The notes under the pieces are model-generated. The model was not told the origin of the DNA. It made no database searches and was given only the letters and a program-made list of their open reading frames with translations. Below are positions 44,916 to 49,715 of a stretch of DNA of 49,715 bases, one piece after another. A program made the position numbers and the translations under genes. Numbering within the stretch: the stretch's first letter is position 1; each line of letters starts with the position of its first letter. The stretch lies in contig NZ_JARGZA010000005.1 of the NCBI RefSeq assembly GCF_030973515.1, positions 200,001-249,715 of the forward strand, written 5' to 3'. Source of the DNA: Jannaschia maritima (lineage in GTDB: Bacteria; Pseudomonadota; Alphaproteobacteria; Rhodobacterales; Rhodobacteraceae).

Positions 44916-45301
44916 CGCCGCCCCTGACGGTCCTCGCGCTCGCCGTCCTCCTGCAGGCCGCGCAGCTGGGCCTGGCCGCGATCCTGTCCGACCTCGACCG
45001 GGGCCTGCGCTACAACGCGGGCCCGCGCGACGGCCCGCCCCCGCCCGAACGCCCCGTCACCGCGCGGCTGAAGCGTGCCGCGGCGAACCACGGGGAGGCG
45101 CTGGTCCTCTTCGCCCCCGCCGTGCTGGTGGCCCACCTGACCGTGCCGACCCCGTTCCAGACCGCCGCCGCCTGGACCTATCTCGCGGCGCGGGTCCTCT
45201 ATGTCCCCGCCTATGCGGGGGGCTGGACGCCGTGGCGGTCGGTCTTCTGGATCGCGGGGTTCCTTGCGACGGTCGCGGTTGCTATCTCCACCCTGATCTG
45301 A
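44912..45301 (+). CDS. MAPEG-family membrane protein
   Basis: The 129-residue protein has four predicted transmembrane helices and the MAPEG hallmarks: RLKRAAANHGEALVLFAPAVLVA (Asn, His, Glu) and the motif AAWTYLAARVLYVPAYAGGW. MAPEG proteins include membrane glutathione transferases; the bacterial subgroup has no firm substrate. The start is GTG 44912, overlapping the previous stop. It ends 10 bp before the G-rich repeats that precede lpd. Confidence 0.85.
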   Translation: MTPPLTVLALAVLLQAAQLGLAAILSDLDRGLRYNAGPRDGPPPPERPVTARLKRAAANHGEALVLFAPAVLVAHLTVPTPFQTAAAWTYLAARVLYVPAYAGGWTPWRSVFWIAGFLATVAVAISTLI

Positions 45302-45310
45302 CCGTCCGTC

Positions 45311-45347
45311 TGCACGGGGGGTGCACAGGGGGTGCACGCGGGGTGCA
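45311..45347 (+). repeat. 11-bp G-rich tandem repeat upstream of lpd
   Basis: Consecutive units TGCACGGGGGG, TGCACAGGGGG and TGCACGCGGGG, then partial TGCATGC, end 23 bp before the lpd ATG and point towards it. The array matches that upstream of plsB (16312-16346, minus strand) in unit length, sequence and orientation relative to the gene. Confidence 0.75.
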
Positions 45348-45370
45348 TGCCGGAATCAGAAGGTTCGACT

Positions 45371-46765
45371 ATGGCCCAATACGACGTCATCATCATCGGC
45401 TCCGGCCCGGGGGGCTACGTCTGCGCCATCCGCTGCGCGCAGCTGGGTTTGAAGACCGCCTGCGTCGAAGGCCGCGACACGTTGGGCGGCACCTGCCTGA
45501 ACGTCGGCTGCATCCCGTCCAAGGCCCTGCTGCACGCCAGCCATCAGCTGCACGAGGCGCAGCACAACTTCGCCAGGATGGGGCTGATCGGCGACGCCCC
45601 GTCGGTCGATTGGTCCAGGATGCTGGACTACAAGCGCGACGCGATCGAGGCGAACACCAAGGGCATCGAGTTCCTGTTCAAGAAGAACAAGGTCGACTGG
45701 CTGAAGGGCTGGGCCAGCATCCCCGCGGCGGGCAAGGTCCGGGTCGGCGACGAGACGCACGACGCCAAGCACGTCGTCATCGCGTCGGGCAGCGAATCCG
45801 CCCCCGTCCCCGGCGCCGACGTCACCGTGGACGAGGAGGTCGTCGTCTCCTCCACCGGCGCGTTGGAGCTGTCGGAGATCCCCCGGACCATGGCCGTCAT
45901 CGGCGGCGGCGTCATCGGGTTGGAGCTGGGATCCGTCTATACCCGCCTGGGCACCGACGTGACCGTGATCGAGTACCTCGACGGCATCACCCCCGGCCAG
46001 GACGCCGAGGTCGCGAAGCAGTTCCAGAAGCTCCTGAAGAAGCAGGGCCTCTCCTTCGTGACGGGCGCCGCCGTGTCGAAGGTCGAGCGCACGGACGACG
46101 GCGCGACCGTGCATTACGCGATGCGCAAGGACGACGCGGCCAAGACGCTGGACGTCGACGTGGTCCTCGTCGCCACGGGGCGAAGGCCCAACACGGACGG
46201 ATTGGGGCTCGACGCGCTGGGCGTGTCGCTGACGAACCGCGGCCAGATCGCCGTGGACGACCACTACAAGACCAGCGTCGAGGGGGTGTACGCCATCGGC
46301 GACGTCATCGAAGGGCCGATGCTGGCCCACAAGGCCGAGGACGAGGGCATGGCCATCGCGGAGATCCTGGCGGGCCAGGCCGGGCACGTGAACTACGGCG
46401 TGATCCCCGGCGTCATCTACACCCATCCCGAGGTCGCGTCGGTCGGCATCACCCAGGAACAGGCCGAGGAGGCCGGGACGAAGATCAAGATCGGCAAGTT
46501 CAGCTTCATGGGCAACGGACGGGCCAAGGCCAACTTCGCGGCCGACGGCTTCGTCAAGCTCATCGCCGACGCGGAAACCGACCGCATCCTGGGCTGCCAC
46601 GTCATCGGCCCCATGGCGGGCGACCTGATCCACGAGGTCTGCGTCGCGATGGAGTTCGGCGCCGCGGCGGAGGATCTGGCCCGCACCTGCCACGCGCACC
46701 CGACCTATTCCGAAGCGATGCGCGAGGCGGCGCTCGACTGCGGCGACGGCGCGATCCACGCCTAG
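45371..46765 (+). CDS. lpd: Dihydrolipoyl dehydrogenase (E3)
   Basis: E3 reoxidises dihydrolipoamide of the 2-oxoglutarate dehydrogenase complex with FAD and NAD. The 464-residue protein has the FAD motif [14 protein letters not shown] (7-20), the redox disulfide GGTCLNVGC (Cys42, Cys47), the NAD motif [36 protein letters not shown] and the C-terminal active-site His in [13 protein letters not shown] 45371 is the family start (AGAAGG upstream); the in-frame ATG at 45332 lies inside the G-rich repeats. It ends the mdh-suc-lpd array. Confidence 0.97.
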   Translation: MAQYDVIIIGSGPGGYVCAIRCAQLGLKTACVEGRDTLGGTCLNVGCIPSKALLHASHQLHEAQHNFARMGLIGDAPSVDWSRMLDYKRDAIEANTKGIEFLFKKNKVDWLKGWASIPAAGKVRVGDETHDAKHVVIASGSESAPVPGADVTVDEEVVVSSTGALELSEIPRTMAVIGGGVIGLELGSVYTRLGTDVTVIEYLDGITPGQDAEVAKQFQKLLKKQGLSFVTGAAVSKVERTDDGATVHYAMRKDDAAKTLDVDVVLVATGRRPNTDGLGLDALGVSLTNRGQIAVDDHYKTSVEGVYAIGDVIEGPMLAHKAEDEGMAIAEILAGQAGHVNYGVIPGVIYTHPEVASVGITQEQAEEAGTKIKIGKFSFMGNGRAKANFAADGFVKLIADAETDRILGCHVIGPMAGDLIHEVCVAMEFGAAAEDLARTCHAHPTYSEAMREAALDCGDGAIHA

Positions 46766-47076
46766 GCGGCAGGTCCGCGCCAGGCCTCGCGCCCCGCCGC
46801 ACCACGCGGCGGCGCGGGGCGGACGCATCCGGCTACCCCCCCGTTTGTCCGGCGGAACGCAGACGCGGGGCAGACACGATGCAGACCGCGTCCCGAGGCG
46901 GCGGAACGCCGTTCGGCTGGGCCAGCGTCGGTACCGGGCGCCTGCCGTCCCCCAATGCCCGTTGAGAATCCGGCGGCTTGCATCGCCCCCTGCTCCCGGT
47001 CACACTGACGGCGCTGGCATGATCCCGAACCGTTCGCGCCGAGGACCCTTTCGCCGCACTGCAGCAACGGGCCGTT
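46766..47076. other. Interval between lpd and the convergent regulator gene
   Basis: About 310 bp with no credible gene. Near its left end (46790-46821) CGCCCCGCCGC and GCGGCGGCGCGGGGCG form an imperfect, very GC-rich hairpin 25 bp after the lpd stop, a likely terminator without a T tract. The rest shows nothing recognisable. Confidence 0.45.
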
Positions 47077-47724
47077 CTAGCCCGCCAGCAGCCGCAGCCC
47101 CTGGGTGACGTCCGCCCGCACCGCCACCCGCAACCCGGGTTCGTCCCCGTCTCGAAGGGCGGCGACGATCAGGCGGTGGTTGCGCGGCAGCTCCGTCCGG
47201 TTCAGCCGCCCGTAGAGCGCGCGCATCGTGGGTCCCAACTGCAGCCACACCGTCTCCACCATGGCCAGGATCGCGGGGGCCTGCGCGCGCAGGTACAGCG
47301 TGCGGTGGAACTCCAGGTTCGTGCGGATATAGCCTGACGCGTCGCGCTTCGCGATCTGCTCCGCGATGGCGACGTTGATCCGCTCCATCCGCTCGACCAG
47401 GGCGGGATAGGCCCGCGGCAGGGCGCGGATGGCCAGTTCCGGCTCCAGCAGCGACCGCAGGCTGGCCAACTCCTCGATGCGGTCCTGCGACAGTTGCGGC
47501 GTCGTCACCCGGCCCGAGGCCGACAGCGACAACGCGCCTTCCGCGACCAGGCGGCGCATCGCCTCGCGCACGGGCGTCATCGACACGCCGTACTCGCGTC
47601 CGATCCCCCGCAGCGTCAGCGCCTGCCCGGGCGCCACCTCGCCGTGCATGATCCGCGTGCGCAGCGACCGATACAGCCGGTCGTGCGCGGCGCCCGCGCC
47701 GTCGGGAAGGGGGTTCATCAGCAT
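47077..47724 (-). CDS. GntR-family (FadR/FCD subfamily) transcription regulator
   Basis: The 215-residue protein has an N-terminal winged helix (LYRSLRTRIMHGEVAPGQAL; REYGVSMTPVREAMRRLVAEGAL) and a C-terminal FCD ligand domain with metal-type residues (NLEFHRTLYLRA; NHRLIVAALRDGDE). FCD regulators sense organic acids, and its position beside the TCA array is suggestive but not proof of a target. The start may be 47724 or 47718 (two nearby ATGs). It lies 32 bp upstream of the stop of the metallopeptidase gene's reading direction, that is, downstream of it on the same strand. Confidence 0.9.
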   Translation of the reverse strand: MLMNPLPDGAGAAHDRLYRSLRTRIMHGEVAPGQALTLRGIGREYGVSMTPVREAMRRLVAEGALSLSASGRVTTPQLSQDRIEELASLRSLLEPELAIRALPRAYPALVERMERINVAIAEQIAKRDASGYIRTNLEFHRTLYLRAQAPAILAMVETVWLQLGPTMRALYGRLNRTELPRNHRLIVAALRDGDEPGLRVAVRADVTQGLRLLAG

Positions 47725-47755
47725 GGGCGCACCGTTCCCCCGCGGGTCCCGGTCG

Positions 47756-48436
47756 TCAACCGAAGTCGATGGCGTGCAGCGCGGCACCGTGGCGGCGCAG
47801 CCAGGCCCGGCGGGGCGCATAGTCCGGCATCAGGCGTTCCACGCAAGCCCAGAACCGGGGGGAGTGATCCATATGCGCCAGGTGCCCCACCTCGTGCGCC
47901 GCGACGTAGTCCAGCACCTCCGGCGGCGCGAGGATCAGGCGCCAGCTGAACATCAGATCCCCCCGGCCGGAGCACGACCCCCAACGCGATCGCGCGTCCC
48001 GCAGCGTCACCCTGCCATGCGTCCGGCCCAGTGCCACCGCGTGCCGGCCCGCCGCCTCGACCAGCCGATCCCGCGCCATGCGCCGCAACAGGGTCGCGAC
48101 GCGTGGACCCGCACGGTCGTCGTCCGGAACGGACACCACGGCGCCCGTCCAGCGGGCGGACCGGCCCCCGCCCGCGATCACCGGCACCTCGCGACCGGCG
48201 ACGGGCAGCGTGCCCCCCACGCGCACCGTCCGCGGGGGCGGGACGGCGGCGACCTGTCGGGCGATCCAGCCCGCATGCCCGTCCGCGAAGGCCCGCGCCT
48301 GCGCGTCCGCCATGCCCTGCGGCACCGTCAGCGTCACCCGGCCGTCCGACCGCCCCACCCGCAGCGTCATGCGGCGCGCGCGGGCGGACCGTCGCAGGGT
48401 CACGACGACGCCGCCAATGATCCAGTCCAGTGCCAA
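47756..48436 (-). CDS. YgjP/SprT-type (DUF45) zinc metallopeptidase-like protein
   Basis: The protein contains the zinc motif AAHEVGHLAHMDHSPRFWACV (HExxH plus a downstream His), the family lead-in SRWGSCSGRGDLMFSWRLI, and the N-terminal RRSARARRMTLRVGRSDGRVTL. Members are predicted metal-dependent hydrolases of unclear substrate. The start is uncertain: a TTG at 48436 with GGGGGG upstream gives 226 residues; ATG 48514 would overlap the promoter area of the divergent gene, and GTG 48403 is also possible. Confidence 0.82.
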   Translation of the reverse strand: MALDWIIGGVVVTLRRSARARRMTLRVGRSDGRVTLTVPQGMADAQARAFADGHAGWIARQVAAVPPPRTVRVGGTLPVAGREVPVIAGGGRSARWTGAVVSVPDDDRAGPRVATLLRRMARDRLVEAAGRHAVALGRTHGRVTLRDARSRWGSCSGRGDLMFSWRLILAPPEVLDYVAAHEVGHLAHMDHSPRFWACVERLMPDYAPRRAWLRRHGAALHAIDFG

Positions 48437-48528
48437 TGCAGCCCCCCGAACACGCCCTTGCCCCGGGGGATGCGCTGTGGCATCCGGCCCCGATTCACCA
48501 GGCAACACCCCCATCCGGAGGACCCGCC

Positions 48529-48867
48529 ATGCCCAAGGAAGAATGGGGCGTCAAGCGCGTGTGCCCGACCACCGGCAAGCGCTTCTACGACCTGAACCGC
48601 GACCCCGTCGTCAGCCCCTATACCGGTGAGGTCGTGCCGGTCGAGACGGGGACCAGGACGCGCGTCCTCGTGGCCGACAAGGCCGATGCCGACGCGAAGA
48701 CCGAAGAAGCGGAAGCCGACGAGGATCTGCTGCTCGACGACGACGACGAGGAGCTCGACGACGACGCGGCCGCCACGGACGACGCCGTGCTGGACGACGA
48801 CGAGGAGGACACCGTCTCGTTGGAGGAGATCGGCAGCGACGTCTCCGACGGCGACGACGAGGACTGA
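48529..48867 (+). CDS. TIGR02300 family protein (acidic C-terminal tail)
   Basis: The 112-residue protein has the family core KEEWGVKRVCPTTGKRFYDL and NRDPVVSPYTGEVVPVE (one-cysteine CPTTGKRFYD motif resembling a degenerate zinc ribbon), then a long acidic tail dominated by D and E (about 65-112). The family is widespread in Alphaproteobacteria and of unknown function. CCGGAGGACCCGCC precedes the ATG. It is followed 72 bp later by tRNA-Ala. Confidence 0.9.
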   Translation: MPKEEWGVKRVCPTTGKRFYDLNRDPVVSPYTGEVVPVETGTRTRVLVADKADADAKTEEAEADEDLLLDDDDEELDDDAAATDDAVLDDDEEDTVSLEEIGSDVSDGDDED

Positions 48868-48938
48868 GTCCGACGGCGCGGGACCTGGGCATTTTGTCCT
48901 TGCACCCCCGCACCGGGCGGCTTATCCGCCGCCCATTC

Positions 48939-49014
<76 letters not shown>

Positions 49015-49302
49015 CGCCCCATCCTCACCACCGCTCCCGGCCCGGCCATCGAACGGCCCCGCTCGGGCACCGTCGCGCGGAAGTGCCCGGTCAACGCGAC
49101 CGCGTCAGTGCGGTCGCGGACGTCGAACCGCATCACTGCGGACCGCCGGCGCCCGGTCGCCTCGCCCGGCATCGTGGTAACGAAGGCGCGCGTCGGTCGT
49201 TTCCCGTCCATGTCGGACGTGCGGTCATCCGATCGGGGGCCCGACTTGGGCCGGGAACCCCGGCGACCCCCGCGGATCGGGATGCTCCGCGCCCCGGGCG
49301 GC
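49015..49302. other. Interval after tRNA-Ala
   Basis: About 290 bp without a credible gene. It holds one strong hairpin, CGCGACCGC (49095-49103) and GCGGTCGCG (49110-49118) around GTCAGT, which could end the tRNA transcript or the minus-strand SnoaL-like gene. No T tract is present. Confidence 0.45.
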
Positions 49303-49683
49303 TCACCTGATCTGCTCCACCAGCGTCAGCCGGTCGGGCATCTGCCAGCTCTCGACGATGGCGCCGTCCTCCAGGCGGTGCACGGCGATGGCGGAGAACT
49401 CGACCGCGCGTCCGGTGGGGGCGTAGCCGAACACCTCGCCCGTATGGGTGCCCGTCAGCGTGCCGATCACGGTGACCACGTCGTCGGCGAAGTGCAGGCT
49501 GTCGATGGCGAACGCGATGTCGGGGATGCCGGCCATGTAGTCGCCGATCTCCTCGAGATACGCGTTCACGTCGCGGGTCGGGCGTGACGGGCTCTCGCCG
49601 TGCACGAACCATTCCTCGGACACCGTGCCCTCGAACAGGTCGTCGTCGCGTGCGTTGAGTGCGTCGTAGTATCGCTCGACCAT
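49303..49683 (-). CDS. SnoaL-like / NTF2-fold protein (ester cyclase family), possibly 5'-truncated by the window
   Basis: The product has the cone-shaped NTF2 fold signature: MVERYYDALNARDDDLFEGT at the start, a VHGE segment, a helix AYLEEIGDYMAGIPDIAF, then strands VVTVIGTLTGTHTGEVFGYA, AVEFSAIAVHRLEDGAIVES and WQMPDRLTLVEQI. SnoaL-like polyketide or ester cyclases and many uncharacterised proteins share it. ATG 49683 gives 126 residues, but the frame stays open to the window edge (PLLGERQAFD before it), so the true start may lie further upstream. Confidence 0.82.
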   Translation of the reverse strand: MVERYYDALNARDDDLFEGTVSEEWFVHGESPSRPTRDVNAYLEEIGDYMAGIPDIAFAIDSLHFADDVVTVIGTLTGTHTGEVFGYAPTGRAVEFSAIAVHRLEDGAIVESWQMPDRLTLVEQIR

Positions 49684-49715
49684 GTCGAAGGCTTGGCGTT
49701 CGCCCAGCAGCGGGG

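Noticed and set aside
45332-45370. Upstream ATG for lpd
   Set aside because: It lies inside the G-rich repeats and adds 13 residues ahead of the standard E3 N-terminus [10 protein letters not shown].

Overview
The window is chromosomal DNA of a high-G+C alphaproteobacterium, almost certainly a member of the Rhodobacterales (Roseobacter group). The evidence is the sdhCD-A-B block next to an mdh-sucC-sucD-sucA-sucB-lpd block, a (3S)-malyl-CoA thioesterase-like gene, a VPLPA-CTERM surface protein, an HvrA/H-NS-type protein, a luxI/luxR pair with CtrA-type boxes, and several small families common in this order (DUF2853, DUF3140, DUF1737, TIGR02300). Coding density is high and start codons are often overlapped by the preceding stop (ATGA or GTGA).

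Layout. Positions 1-5,000 hold the MsrPQ periplasmic methionine sulfoxide reductase, ClpB with a likely heat-shock promoter, and a DUF2853 protein. Positions 5,000-7,550 hold two exported PRC-barrel paralogues with different low-complexity repeats. Next come ahcY, a VPLPA-CTERM protein, an HD hydrolase, an acetyltransferase and a RecD-like helicase. Positions 12,768-14,460 form a quorum-sensing locus (luxI, luxR and a 65-codon gene). A PlsB-type acyltransferase, an 850-bp apparently gene-free stretch, an H-NS-like gene, deoD, an ornithine decarboxylase-type gene, a 48-residue lipoprotein, a peroxiredoxin and a phosphatase lead to the sdh operon (minus strand, 21,230-25,152), which has two tiny lipoprotein genes between sdhA and sdhB.

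From 29,252 to 46,765 a plus-strand array encodes malate dehydrogenase, succinyl-CoA synthetase and the whole 2-oxoglutarate dehydrogenase complex. It is interleaved with non-TCA genes: a polysaccharide pyruvyl transferase, an FrhB-like protein, a glycosyltransferase, several exported two-cysteine proteins, small membrane proteins and two AT-richer inserts. The right end has a FadR-type regulator, a SprT/YgjP-type metallopeptidase, a TIGR02300 acidic protein, tRNA-Ala(GGC) and a SnoaL-like protein that may run off the window.

No CRISPR array, insertion sequence, prophage or rRNA was seen, and I cannot claim a proven new system. The best leads are: (1) an 11-bp G-rich tandem repeat placed in the same orientation upstream of both plsB and lpd; (2) CtrA-type boxes upstream of both halves of the quorum-sensing locus; (3) the exported PRC-barrel protein with about twenty 9-residue beta-like repeats; (4) the cargo of exported and exopolysaccharide-type genes inside the TCA operon, including an AT-rich insert that seems to have replaced the 5' end of a resident gene; and (5) paired GTGATCAC palindromes 21 bp apart before sucC.
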